From NCBI GenBank assembly GCA_965219165.1, contig CBDCMW010000002.1:1984001-2048000 (forward strand): a DNA stretch of 64,000 bases. Reading direction: 5' to 3'. This DNA is from Aldehydirespirator sp965219165 (lineage in GTDB: Bacteria > Actinomycetota > Acidimicrobiia > Acidimicrobiales > Aldehydirespiratoraceae). The number at the start of each line of letters is the position of its first letter. The stretch's first letter is position 1. Below are positions 1 through 8,083 of this stretch, piece by piece. Under the pieces are notes generated by a model, which worked only from the letters and a program-made list of their open reading frames with translations, was not told the origin of the DNA and made no database searches. The translations under genes were made by a program, and so were the position numbers.

Positions 1-146
1 GCCACCGAGTGCGGGTCGATGTCGTCGTCGGGGTCCGTGTCGTTGGCGGCCACGTCGAATGCGACGGTTCTTCCTGCGGCGACATAGGCAATGTCGGCGT
101 GGATTCTCGCCGCCGGCCGCGACGGCTCGGCGCAGCCTCTGCACAT
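1..146 (-). CDS. Partial Ig/cadherin-like repeat protein (runs off left edge)
   Basis: Read on the minus strand, this stretch encodes a segment with DIAYVAAGRTVAFDVAAND followed by TDPDDDIDPHSV. That matches the start of bacterial cadherin/Ig-like tandem domains, whose usual pattern is 'DD..TV..G..V.. DVLANDTDPDGD.DP.SV'. The ATG at 146 is only a possible start, because the frame stays open further upstream without recognisable sequence. The rest of the gene lies beyond the window. The domain type is similar in style to the modules of the giant protein at 30767-63606, but there is no close sequence match. The family is recognised by pattern only, and the start is uncertain. Confidence 0.4.
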   Translation of the reverse strand, partial: MCRGCAEPSRPAARIHADIAYVAAGRTVAFDVAANDTDPDDDIDPHSV

Positions 147-340
147 TTGCCACAACCGGCGGCGGCCATGGCCCTTCAGCGCCTCACTGCCGCGACGGCG
201 CGCCGAGCGCCAGTTGCCGGCGATGGGTGCGGCGCGGCACCGATCGGCTTGCGAATCTGGGCCCGCTTGCAGTCCGCCCCACGAGCGGACCGACCGACCT
301 CAGACGCTGCCCACAGCACCCCGGGCCGCTCCCGGTGCGC

Positions 341-2260
341 TCAGATGAGCGCGTAGTCGTCGGGGTCGGGGCGGCGGGTCTGGCGCCAGTAGTCGACCAG
401 CGGCAGCGGCCAGTTCTGGGCCACCCGTCCGCTGGGACTCTTGTACCAGCTCTTGACCGGCGAAATGCCCCACGCCATCTGCGAGTTGTGCTCGTCCATG
501 AGGGCCGTGTAGCGGTCGTACGCGTCGGGCCGGCAATCCATGGCCGACGCGCCCCGCTCAGCCAACAGGCGCAGGCACTCGACGACGTAGTGGGCCGCGC
601 ACTCCGCGAAGTAGATGATGCTGCCGTTGACGACGATGTTGGTGTTCGGGCCGTAGAGGAAGAACAGGTTGGGGAAGCCGGGAACGCACACGCCGTTGTA
701 GGCCCGGGCGTCGCCGCTCCAGGTCTCGTGCAGGTCGGCGCCGCCCCGCCCCGTTACCCGCATGGGCATCAAGAACTCCGAGGCCCGGAACCCGGTTCCG
801 TACACGATCACGTCGGCGGTGTGGAGCCGGCCGTCGGAGCCGCGCACACCGCCGGGCTCGATGCGGTCGATCCCGTCGCTGACCAGATCCACGTTGGGCC
901 GTTTGAGCGTGCTCGCCCATATGCCGTTGTCGAGCACCACCCGCTTGGCGCCGACCGGGTACCGGGGCAGCACTTTGGCCAGCAGGTCGGGGCGGTCGCC
1001 GAACTGAGACTCCAGGTACCAGGTCAACAGGCGCCGGGCCTCGTCGTTGCGGGCACTGACGGCCTGATCGAGCGGCCCGGTCCAGGACGGGTCGCGCCGC
1101 AGCGCTCCGACCGTGCCCTCGTGGGTGCACCAGAACAACCTCAGCCGGAACCAGTGGGCGTAGCCGGGAATGAGCTTGAACAGCGTCAGCAGGCCCTCCG
1201 CGAGCGGCTCGTGGTACACGGGTCGGGGGATCAGCCACGGCGGCGTGCGCTGGAAGACCGTGACGTGGTCCGCCGCCTGAGCGAGGTGGGGGATGAACTG
1301 CAGCGCACTGGCCCCGGTGCCGATCACAGCCACCCTGCGGCCCGACCACTCGATGTCGTGGCGCCAGGACGAGCTGTGGAAGCACTCACCCGCGAGAGTG
1401 TCCATCCCCTCGATGTCGGGCATCAGGGGCCGGTTGAGCTGGCCGACAGCGGACACCACCGCGGAGACTGAGATTGTCTCGGTGGCTGCGCCCGCGCCGT
1501 CGCCGGCGGCCGGCCGGAGACGCATCCTCCAGCGGCGGGCCTCATCGTCCCAGGCCAGTGACTCGACCCCCGTGCCGAAGCGGACCCGGTTGCCTATCCC
1601 CCACCGTCGGGCGCAGTCGCGGAAGTAGTCGAGCAGCACCGGCTGGCTGGAGTGGTACTCGGGCCAGTCGGGGCGCTGCTCGCCGGAGTAGCTGTACACG
1701 TGGTTGAACACGTCCACCCGGCAGCCCGGATAGGTGTTCTCCAGCCAGGTGCCGCCCACATCGTGGTTCTTGTCGAGCACCACGCAGTCGATGCCGGCCT
1801 GCTTGAGGCGGTGGGCGGCCAGGATGCCCGACATTCCCGCTCCGATGACGGCCACCGGGTGATCGACGGCGCCCTCCGCCGGCCAGGCGCCGTCGGTGAT
1901 CGGCTCCGGCACCCGCAGGTCTCCGGTGACCGCGAGCTCCTCGACGAGCATCCTCCGGTAGCCGTCGTCCAGGTTGGTGCCGGTCAGCCAGTCGACGAGG
2001 GACGGTACGAGCGCATCGTCGGGGCCGCGTGGGCCTCCGCCGCCAGAAGCTGTCAGGCGCCCGAGGCCGGAGACGGCCAACTCGCGGGCCCGGGCCAGCT
2101 GGTCGTCGTCCCATCCCCCGTTGGGTTCCAGGGCTCGGCTCGGGTCCAGCCACAACTCATCGGGCGCGAGGCCTGTGTCACCAGTGGCGTGGGCCAGCGC
2201 GGCCAGCAGGCTGGGCAGGTCGGACGCCCCGACGAGCCGCTCGATCTCGCGGGAGTCCAT
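341..2260 (-). CDS. Flavin-containing (Baeyer-Villiger type) monooxygenase, HAPMO-like
   Basis: Predicted cytosolic FAD/NADPH monooxygenase of 639 aa, which turns ketones into esters or lactones if it is a true Baeyer-Villiger enzyme. An N-terminal extension of about 130 residues precedes the first dinucleotide fold (VAVIGAGMSG, about 136-145). This is followed by GGTWLENTYPGCRVDV, the BVMO-type ECFHSSSW motif, a second Rossmann fold (VAVIGTGASALQF) with VFQRTPPWLIPRP, and the C-terminal YGTGFRASEFL. Length and N-terminal extension match 4-hydroxyacetophenone monooxygenases, which are about 640 aa. The substrate cannot be deduced. The gene stands alone on the minus strand, with the IS110 element starting just upstream of its 5' end. 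Start ATG at 2260. The frame is intact. Confidence 0.88.
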   Translation of the reverse strand: MDSREIERLVGASDLPSLLAALAHATGDTGLAPDELWLDPSRALEPNGGWDDDQLARARELAVSGLGRLTASGGGGPRGPDDALVPSLVDWLTGTNLDDGYRRMLVEELAVTGDLRVPEPITDGAWPAEGAVDHPVAVIGAGMSGILAAHRLKQAGIDCVVLDKNHDVGGTWLENTYPGCRVDVFNHVYSYSGEQRPDWPEYHSSQPVLLDYFRDCARRWGIGNRVRFGTGVESLAWDDEARRWRMRLRPAAGDGAGAATETISVSAVVSAVGQLNRPLMPDIEGMDTLAGECFHSSSWRHDIEWSGRRVAVIGTGASALQFIPHLAQAADHVTVFQRTPPWLIPRPVYHEPLAEGLLTLFKLIPGYAHWFRLRLFWCTHEGTVGALRRDPSWTGPLDQAVSARNDEARRLLTWYLESQFGDRPDLLAKVLPRYPVGAKRVVLDNGIWASTLKRPNVDLVSDGIDRIEPGGVRGSDGRLHTADVIVYGTGFRASEFLMPMRVTGRGGADLHETWSGDARAYNGVCVPGFPNLFFLYGPNTNIVVNGSIIYFAECAAHYVVECLRLLAERGASAMDCRPDAYDRYTALMDEHNSQMAWGISPVKSWYKSPSGRVAQNWPLPLVDYWRQTRRPDPDDYALI

Positions 2261-2322
2261 GGCCGGATCCTGCCGGCTCTAGAGACAGGGCGGACAGGTG
2301 ACGCCGCCTCGCCGTCGGGCGC

Positions 2323-2352
2323 TGTGGTTCCCGCTCGTGTTCGCTGCGCTCA
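2323..2352 (+). repeat. Dispersed 30-bp repeat, copy 1
   Basis: This 30-bp segment recurs in reverse orientation at 24946-24975 with 3 mismatches. It abuts the 40-bp direct repeat that flanks the IS110 element. No coding sense is apparent. Confidence 0.6.
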
Positions 2353-2388
2353 CGGGCCGCTCGGGCCACGGCCTCGCTCCGCGCCTGT
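2349..2388 (+). repeat. 40-bp direct repeat, left flank of IS110 element
   Basis: These 40 bases are repeated identically at 3815-3854. The two copies bracket the IS110 transposase gene with its non-coding leader. The sequence beyond each copy differs. IS110 elements usually lack terminal inverted repeats and long target duplications, so this may be a target-type repeat or part of the element end. Confidence 0.85.
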
Positions 2389-2589
2389 CGATGATCCCAT
2401 GGTGCCTGCTGGGCCATCGCTGCTGTCCTTGTGGCTTGACCGCCTCCGTGAGTGTTGCGAGGCCCGGTGGCCCAGGACGTGACCGACTGGCGATGGGCTG
2501 AGCGCCGCAGAGCGCCGATCAGTGAGCAACCAGCGGACACGCCCTGGAACCATCGGGTGCTTCCCAACAGTTGCAGCTAGGAGGCTGAG
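2389..2589 (+). ncRNA. Candidate IS110 bridge RNA region (non-coding left end)
   Basis: About 200 bp without a credible gene lies between the left direct repeat and the transposase start. In characterised IS110-group elements such as IS621, this interval is transcribed into a bridge RNA whose two loops base-pair with target and donor DNA. The segment is G+C-rich with several short self-complementary stretches. No structure was computed, so the call rests on position and family knowledge. Confidence 0.4.
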
Positions 2590-3804
2590 ATGGATCATAT
2601 TCACGAACGGTTCGGTGGTGTGGACTGGGCGACGGACTCGCATGCGGTGTGCGTCGTGGACGATCGGGGCGCTGTGGTCGCCGAGCTCGACGCCGCGCAC
2701 ACCGCAGAGGGGCTGGCCGGTCTGCGCAGGCGCCTCACAGGGGCGTCGGTGCGGCGGGTCGCGATCGAGCGGCCCGACGGCCCGGTGGTGGAGGCGCTGC
2801 TCGCCGCCGGCCTCGAGGTCGTGGTGGTGTCGAGCCGGGCGGTGAAGGCCCTGCGCGTCCGCTATGGCACCGCGGGCAACAAGTGCGACCGGTCCGACGC
2901 CTATGTGCTGGCGGACTGCTTGCGCACCGACGGGCACCGCTGGCCGCCCCTTGAGCCGGACTCGCCCCAGACGGTGACGCTCAGGTCCCATGTGCGGGCC
3001 CGCAAGGACCTCGTCGGGGCCCGGGTCGCGTCCGCCAACCAGCTGCGGGCCCACCTGCGGGTCTCGTTCCCCGGCGCTGTGGGGCTCTTCAGCGACATCG
3101 ACAGCGCGGTCTCGCTGCGGTTCCTGCAGCGGTTCCCCTGCGCGGCCCGAGCCGGCTGGCTCTCTGAGAAACGCCTCGGCGCGTGGCTGCGAGCCAACAG
3201 CTACAGCGGCCGCAGAACACCCCAGCATCTCTACGGGCGCCTCACCGCCGCAGCCGAGGGCATCGCCGGCATCGACGGCGACGCCCGCAGCAGCGTCACA
3301 CTGGCCCACGTCGCGGTCCTCAAGACCCTCCGGGCCCAGATCGGCGAACTCGACAGCCGCATCGCCGAGCTGCTCGACGCGCACCCCGACGGCCCGATCT
3401 TCCGGTCCCTGCCTAGAGCAGGAACCATCCGCGCCGCCGCGCTGCTCGCGGAGATCGGCGACTGCCGGGGCCGGTTCCCCGACCCCGAGTCCCTCGCAGC
3501 CGCAGCCGGCGTCGCGCCCTCGACCCGATCCTCGGGACGGCACCGCAGCGTCACCTTCAGATGGGCCTGCAACAAGAAACTGCGCGACGCCCTCTGCGAC
3601 TTCGCCGGCGACAGCCGACACGCCAACGCCTGGGCCCAACACCGCTACCAGACACTGCGAAAAGCCGGCAAACGCCACCCCCACGCCGAACGCATCCTCG
3701 CCCGCAGCTGGGCCCACATCATCTGGCGCTGCTGGCAAGACCACACCCCCTATGACCCAACCCGACACCGCGCCCACCAACAACTCGGACCCAACCCAGC
3801 TTGA
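2590..3804 (+). CDS. IS110-family transposase (DEDD recombinase)
   Basis: Transposase of 404 aa, full length for the family. The N-terminal RuvC-like DEDD domain shows GVDWATDSHAVCVVDD (first Asp), VAIERPDG (Glu) and KCDRSDAYVLAD (Asp pair). The C-terminal Transposase_20 domain includes FRSLPRAGTIRAAALLAEIGD and AAAAGVAPSTRSSGRHR, where the conserved catalytic serine is expected, followed by NKKLRDAL. These enzymes carry out RNA-guided recombination between target and donor sites. Start ATG at 2590 is preceded by a good AGGAGG ribosome site at about 2578. The frame is intact, so the element may still be active. Confidence 0.95.
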   Translation: MDHIHERFGGVDWATDSHAVCVVDDRGAVVAELDAAHTAEGLAGLRRRLTGASVRRVAIERPDGPVVEALLAAGLEVVVVSSRAVKALRVRYGTAGNKCDRSDAYVLADCLRTDGHRWPPLEPDSPQTVTLRSHVRARKDLVGARVASANQLRAHLRVSFPGAVGLFSDIDSAVSLRFLQRFPCAARAGWLSEKRLGAWLRANSYSGRRTPQHLYGRLTAAAEGIAGIDGDARSSVTLAHVAVLKTLRAQIGELDSRIAELLDAHPDGPIFRSLPRAGTIRAAALLAEIGDCRGRFPDPESLAAAAGVAPSTRSSGRHRSVTFRWACNKKLRDALCDFAGDSRHANAWAQHRYQTLRKAGKRHPHAERILARSWAHIIWRCWQDHTPYDPTRHRAHQQLGPNPA

Positions 3805-3814
3805 CATAGGGCTA

Positions 3815-3854
3815 CTCACGGGCCGCTCGGGCCACGGCCTCGCTCCGCGCCTGT
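3815..3854 (+). repeat. 40-bp direct repeat, right flank of IS110 element
   Basis: Identical to 2349-2388. It starts 11 bp after the transposase stop codon and ends 10 bp before the stop of the next minus-strand gene. Confidence 0.85.
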
Positions 3855-3863
3855 TGGGGATCG

Positions 3864-4048
3864 TCATGATCCGCTGCCTGTCCGCTCGGCCTCCGCGCGG
3901 TCGAATTCGATGACCTCGCCGCGGTTGATGCTCACCCAGTCGCGGGCCTCGATGTAGGGGCGGAAGACCTCCGCGATGATTTGCTCGTCGTCGCGGGACT
4001 TGGGCCGCTGGATCTCGGAGGTACAGGAAGGGCCGGCCTCGTGGTCAT
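3864..4048 (-). pseudogene. Small hypothetical protein, single-base frameshift
   Basis: Two overlapping minus-strand frames make one plausible protein of about 61 aa if one base is restored near 4025. It starts MTTRPALPV (ATG at 4048, with AGGAAA upstream) and continues TSEIQRPKSRDDEQIIAEVF, then RPYIEARDWVSINRGEVIEF, and ends at the TGA at 3864-3866. The second part has the charged/hydrophobic pattern of a folded protein. I do not recognise the family. It lies directly beside the IS110 right repeat, so it may also be the tail of a gene cut by that insertion. Confidence 0.35.
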
Positions 4049-4218
4049 GTGTGGGGTTTCCTGCTCTGCCCGCAGGTTGGTCGGGACGGCTGCCGGATCA
4101 GCATCTTCTCCACGCCTCGGAACGCCGACGATCACGCGGCCGCGATCCGGTCCGATGTTGCGGGCTCCGCACGCACACGATGAGCATTACCCTGAGAAAC
4201 AGAGCTAGGAGACGCGCG

Positions 4219-4526
4219 ATGATCGAGTTCCGATTCACCCTGGAGGCTGCGGGTCCCGACTGCTCGTGGACGCCGACTTCGCCGAATGGGTGGCTTGTGA
4301 GACCGACGCAACCGGCCACGTCAGCCGGGATGGGCGCCACTACATCCACTTCACCCGGCGGGCCGCCTCACTCGATGCGGCGGTGAAGGATGCCGTCGAC
4401 GCGCTCAGCGAATGGAACGGCCTGATCTCGACGTTCTGGCCTTCAGGGCCGCGTGCTCCAACTCCGGAATGCTGGCTCGCGCCTGACGGGCTGTCGCTGT
4501 GCTGCGGCGGTAGGTCGACGTGGTGA
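4219..4526 (+). pseudogene. Small hypothetical protein, frameshifted
   Basis: ATG at 4219 follows a clear AGGAG site. The first 14 residues (MIEFRFTLEAAGPD) are in one frame; LLVDADFAEWVACETDATGH and RDGRHYIHFTRRAASLDAAV continue in another. Adding one C in the CC/C run near 4257 joins them. The pattern (short beta start, '...DG..YI.F.R.A.SLD.AV..A..D') resembles a family of small actinobacterial proteins of unknown function, about 80 aa. The last 30 or so residues look unrelated, so the C-terminus may also be damaged. It could be one sequencing error rather than true decay. Confidence 0.45.
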
Positions 4527-4605
4527 TGAGCACCGCCGCGGCGGCGCCGGCTCGGACCTCCCCACCCTGGCCTATCTCTTGGAGTTGGGCTGGGACATCG
4601 GGCCC

Positions 4606-5637
4606 TCAGCCGCCGTAGTGCTCGGTCATCCTCTCGCCCGCCCGCATCTCGTCTATCGCCTTCTGCACGTCCGCGACGGCCGACTCGAGCTGGGCCACCA
4701 CCGCGTCGCGGTCGCCGGTGAACTCGAGCTCGTCGATCAGGGACTGGAGGCGTCCATGCGACCGCCAGGCAGCCATCTTGGCCCACTCGGCCCACAGCGC
4801 CTCGTGGTCGTCCACGATGATCAGGTCCGCGGTGCGGCTCTGCTCGTCCACGGAGGTGTCGAGCGCCACGTAGGCGCTCACCATGGAGATCCGCTCGCAG
4901 GGCTCGGTCAGCGGGCCGGCCCGGTGCACCACCATGTCGCCCTGCATGGCGACGGCGTGTCCGGGACCGCCGAAATCGGGCGTCACGATGCGCTCCGGCG
5001 GCGGGGTGCGGCCCTCGGCGGCAAGCTCCGCGGCCTCCTTCTTGGTCCCGAGGAAGTACTCGAAGCGCCCGCCGGCCAGCAGGGCGGGGCCGGTGACGGG
5101 CATGACGTAGGTGAGCGGCACGGTGTCGTGGTGCCACTTGTCGACCGCGGTGTCGAGGCGCGACGGCTCGTAGTTGATGTGACCGGTCTGCAGCGCCATG
5201 GGGTGGGGCGCCACTGCGGTCCCGTAGATGCGTTCGAGGTGGTCGCTCACCTCCTGGCTGGTGCACAGGTCGCGCAGCCAGCGTGACCGGTAGCAGCCGC
5301 CCCGGACCATGCGCTCGATGCGGTCGCCCGCGGGTCGGGCGAAGCCTCGGAGCCTTCGAGCCGTGGCGAGCATCACGTCCGCCCCCTCGTCGCTGAGCAT
5401 CCGGAACGGCGAGGACGCCGCCACCGGCGTGGCCTTGGTGGCGATCTCAGCCTGGTCGTACCCCAGATCGGTGAGCATCACGACCTCGGCCGGATGCTCG
5501 AGTTGAAGGTGACGTTCGGGATCGAACCCCGGCTCGCCGTCGAACCACTCGTAGCCGGCGGGCTGGGTGGCAGGGAAAGGCACGGCAACGCCCATCGAGT
5601 CAGCGTACTTCTCCTCCATGGGCGCGGGAGGCGACAC
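4606..5637 (-). CDS. Phytanoyl-CoA dioxygenase-like 2-oxoglutarate/Fe(II) oxygenase
   Basis: Protein of 343 aa from GTG at 5637; an ATG at 5619 is an alternative, and neither has a convincing ribosome site. The core carries a likely iron facial triad: HHD in DKWHHDTVPLTYV (H-x-D, about residue 170) and the distal His in QGDMVVHRAGPLTEP, followed by Arg in CERISMVSAYVAL. Spacing and the GGRFEYFLG strand fit the double-stranded beta-helix of PhyH-type oxygenases. The C-terminal 70 residues form an Asp/Glu-rich helix region. The substrate is unknown. It is one of two PhyH-like genes in the window, with the other at 16056. Confidence 0.6.
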   Translation of the reverse strand: MSPPAPMEEKYADSMGVAVPFPATQPAGYEWFDGEPGFDPERHLQLEHPAEVVMLTDLGYDQAEIATKATPVAASSPFRMLSDEGADVMLATARRLRGFARPAGDRIERMVRGGCYRSRWLRDLCTSQEVSDHLERIYGTAVAPHPMALQTGHINYEPSRLDTAVDKWHHDTVPLTYVMPVTGPALLAGGRFEYFLGTKKEAAELAAEGRTPPPERIVTPDFGGPGHAVAMQGDMVVHRAGPLTEPCERISMVSAYVALDTSVDEQSRTADLIIVDDHEALWAEWAKMAAWRSHGRLQSLIDELEFTGDRDAVVAQLESAVADVQKAIDEMRAGERMTEHYGG

Positions 5638-5668
5638 CTAGATCGCCGTTCGCGCCCCCGCCGCGCCG

Positions 5669-6145
5669 CTAGGGGTTCGCGGGTTGGCCGGTCGGCTGGG
5701 GGGCTTGGATGCCGGAGACGTCGCCTGACATGGCCCCGTCGACCTCGGCGGTCTTGTTGAGCGCGGCGATCAGCGCGGTCAGCTTGCGGTCGATCTCGGC
5801 CACGCTGTGCTCGAGAGCCTCGAACCTGGCGTCCATCTTGTCTTCAAGGCGGTCGATGCGGTCTTCGAGGCGGTCGATGCGGTCGTTGACGTCGTCGATG
5901 CGCATGTTGGTGGTGGTCAGGTTGAAGCCGAGCAGCACGACGATGACCGCGCCGAAGAGCGTCAAGAGAGGGTTCTCGGCCATCTGGGCCCAGAGGCCAA
6001 GTCGGGCCGGTCGATGAGCCGTGGCAGCGGCAGAGGCCTCGGGTGGCGCTGAATCGTGCGGCGGATGAGTCATCGGCGGTAGCGCCGGTTCGCTGGCGCT
6101 GGGAGCGGTTGCGGTCAATCGAGCTTCTCCTGGGGCTGGCGGCAC
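5669..6145 (-). CDS. Membrane-anchored coiled-coil protein
   Basis: Up to 158 aa. A Pro/Ala-rich N-terminus leads to one membrane segment (LLTLFGAVIVVLLGFNL). A heptad coiled coil follows, with a repeated short unit (DRIDRLEDRIDRLEDKMDAR), then a polar tail. The layout fits a small single-pass protein with a dimerising external or cytoplasmic stalk. Start choice is open: GTG at 6145 has no ribosome site, TTG at 6118 follows AGGAG at good distance, and ATG at 6073 is the next candidate. It ends 31 bp before the oxygenase gene and may share its transcript. I do not recognise a family with known function. Confidence 0.65.
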   Translation of the reverse strand: MPPAPGEARLTATAPSASEPALPPMTHPPHDSAPPEASAAATAHRPARLGLWAQMAENPLLTLFGAVIVVLLGFNLTTTNMRIDDVNDRIDRLEDRIDRLEDKMDARFEALEHSVAEIDRKLTALIAALNKTAEVDGAMSGDVSGIQAPQPTGQPANP

Positions 6146-6382
6146 GTGGAGGGTGCTGTGCTGGATCTACGGTATGGCGCACCGCGAAATGGCCCGGTGG
6201 CGAAGCTCGTCCATCAGAATAGCGCTACATATATTGCAATGCAACTGTATCCAGGTATACACATGTTCTAGCGCAATCGACCACCGATCTCCAGCAGGTC
6301 GTCGTCACCTGGCTCGGCTCGGTCCCCTCTACACGCGGACGCGTGGCCGGTGTAGCGGGCGGGCCGCGGTAGTGTCGCTGCG
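6146..6382. promoter_or_regulatory. Divergent intergenic region with palindromes
   Basis: The 237 bp between the minus-strand coiled-coil gene and the plus-strand carboxylase operon is clearly more A+T-rich at 6215-6275. It holds a perfect 11-bp palindrome at 6234-6244 (TTGCA-A-TGCAA) and an imperfect inverted repeat at about 6246-6262 (TGTATCC/GGTATACA). This is the natural place for the operon promoter and a regulator site. No regulator gene is adjacent. Confidence 0.35.
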
Positions 6383-8083
6383 GTGAAGATCGAAGGGGGC
6401 GCCTCCGCCGGCCTGCCCCGTCTGCTGGCACCCGCGCTGCCGACGACGGTGGACACGGCCAGCGAGGCGTTCCGCCAGAACCGGTCCGACGTGCTGGAGC
6501 AGCTGGCCGAGATCGACCGGCTGCTCGACGAGGCCGAGGCGGGCGGGGGGCCCGCAGCCATGGAGCGGCTGCGGAGCCGGGGCAAGCTGCCGATCCGGGA
6601 GCGCATCGCCAACGTGATCGATCCCAACAGCCCGTTCCTGGAGATCAGCGCCCTGGCCGCCTACGAGTCCGACTACGCCATGGGCGGCGGAATGGTGTTG
6701 GGTATCGGCGTGATCGCGGGCACCGAGTGCGTGATCATGGGCAACGACCCGAGCGTGCTAGCCGGCGCCCTCACGCCCTACGCGGGAAAGAAGTGGATGC
6801 GGGCCCTCGAGCTGGCCCGCGACAACCACATCCCCTACGTGAGCTTCGTGGAGTCCGCTGGGGCGGACCTGCGCCTCGGCGGTGGCGACGACTCCGGCGG
6901 CGGGGGGTTCACCGGGGGCCGCAGCACGCGCCGCTCCCAGCTGACCCACTTCGCGGAGACCGGCCGGTTCTTCTACGAGATGATCGAGCTGTCGAAGATG
7001 CGCATACCCACGGTGTGCGTGGTGTTCGGGTCGTCCACCGCGGGCGGCGCCTACCAGCCGGGGCTGTCCGACTACAACGTCGTGGTGGCCGACCAGTCGA
7101 AGGTGTTCCTGGCCGGGCCGCCGCTCGTGAAGATGGCCACCGGGGAGGAGTCCGACGACGAGACCCTCGGCGGCGCCCGCCTGCACGCCGAGGTCTCCGG
7201 GCTGGGCGACTACTTCGCGGTGGACGAGATGGACGCCATCCGCATGTGCCGCGAGGCGGTCTCCCACCTCAACCGGCAGAAGCCCCATCCCGCCCCGACC
7301 ATGGCCGCGGACCCGCCCGTGCACGATCCCGAGGAGCTCCTCGGGCTGGTGAGCCGGGACCTGCGCCAGCCGTTCGACATGCGCGAGGTGGTCGCCCGGG
7401 TGGTGGACGGGTCCCGCTTCGAGGAGTACAAGGCCCGCTACGGAACCACCCTGGTGTGCGGCTGGGCGTCGATCTGCGGCTATCCGGTGGGGATCCTCGC
7501 CAACAACGGCGTGCTCTATCCCGATTCGTCCCAGAAGGGCGCCACCTTCATACAGCTGTGCAACCAGGCCGACATCCCGCTGGTGTTCCTGCAGAACATC
7601 ACGGGCTTCATGGTGGGACGGGACTACGAGGCCGACGGCATGGTGAAGAAGGGCTCGCAGATGATCAACGCGGTGACCAACTCGACGGTCCCGCACCTCA
7701 CCGTGATCATCGGGTCGTCGTACGGCGCGGGCACCTACGGCATGTCGGGGCGGGCCTTCGGCAACCGGTTCACATGGCTGTGGCCCACGGCCAAGATCGC
7801 GGTGATGGGACCCAAGCAGATCGCCGGGGTGATGTCGCAGGTGCGCCGGGCCCGGGCGGCCCGCAAGGGAGAGCCGTTCGACGAGGAGGAGGACGCCCGG
7901 ATCGTGGACCAGGCCGAGGCCATCCAGGAGCGGGGCTCGTTGGCGCTGCGGGCCACCGGCGCTATCAGCGACGACGGCATCATCGACCCCCGCGACACCC
8001 GGGCCGTGCTCGGCATGTGCCTGTCGGTGGTCGGCAATCGCGCCATCACCGGTGCCGAGGGCTACGGGGTGTTCCGGCTGTGA
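6383..8083 (+). CDS. Acyl-CoA carboxylase beta subunit (carboxyltransferase)
   Basis: Carboxyltransferase subunit of 566 aa that moves CO2 from carboxybiotin to an acyl-CoA. Both crotonase-like halves are present: the N half has RIPTVCVVFGSSTAGGAYQP and FLAGPPLVKMATGEE, and the C half has GILANNGVLYPDSSQKGATF, LVFLQNITGFMVG, IGSSYGAGTYGMSGRAF and MGPKQIAGVMS. These match 3-methylcrotonyl-CoA and geranyl-CoA carboxylases better than propionyl/acetyl-CoA types. The AtuA and enoyl-CoA hydratase partners downstream support a branched or isoprenoid acyl-CoA substrate. Start GTG at 6383. Its last base pairs overlap the alpha-subunit start, so the two are translationally coupled. Confidence 0.92.
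   Translation: MKIEGGASAGLPRLLAPALPTTVDTASEAFRQNRSDVLEQLAEIDRLLDEAEAGGGPAAMERLRSRGKLPIRERIANVIDPNSPFLEISALAAYESDYAMGGGMVLGIGVIAGTECVIMGNDPSVLAGALTPYAGKKWMRALELARDNHIPYVSFVESAGADLRLGGGDDSGGGGFTGGRSTRRSQLTHFAETGRFFYEMIELSKMRIPTVCVVFGSSTAGGAYQPGLSDYNVVVADQSKVFLAGPPLVKMATGEESDDETLGGARLHAEVSGLGDYFAVDEMDAIRMCREAVSHLNRQKPHPAPTMAADPPVHDPEELLGLVSRDLRQPFDMREVVARVVDGSRFEEYKARYGTTLVCGWASICGYPVGILANNGVLYPDSSQKGATFIQLCNQADIPLVFLQNITGFMVGRDYEADGMVKKGSQMINAVTNSTVPHLTVIIGSSYGAGTYGMSGRAFGNRFTWLWPTAKIAVMGPKQIAGVMSQVRRARAARKGEPFDEEEDARIVDQAEAIQERGSLALRATGAISDDGIIDPRDTRAVLGMCLSVVGNRAITGAEGYGVFRL

Larger units (their letters stand above)
2349..3854 (+). mobile_element. IS110-family insertion sequence
   Basis: A complete-looking IS110-type element: about 200 bp non-coding left end, one DEDD transposase gene, and only about 10 bp between the transposase stop and the right repeat. 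A long 5' non-coding end with a short 3' end is the IS110-subgroup layout, in which the left end encodes the bridge RNA. Identical 40-bp direct repeats bound the unit. The exact ends and core dinucleotide cannot be fixed without an empty site. Confidence 0.8.

Noticed and set aside
1..356. Plus-strand open frames at the left edge
   Set aside because: Composition and the minus-strand Ig-like match show that they are shadows.
6727..8079. Long N-terminal extension of the biotin carboxylase frame
   Set aside because: It overlaps the whole carboxyltransferase gene in another frame and has Arg/Gly/Pro-rich composition; homology starts just after GTG 8080.
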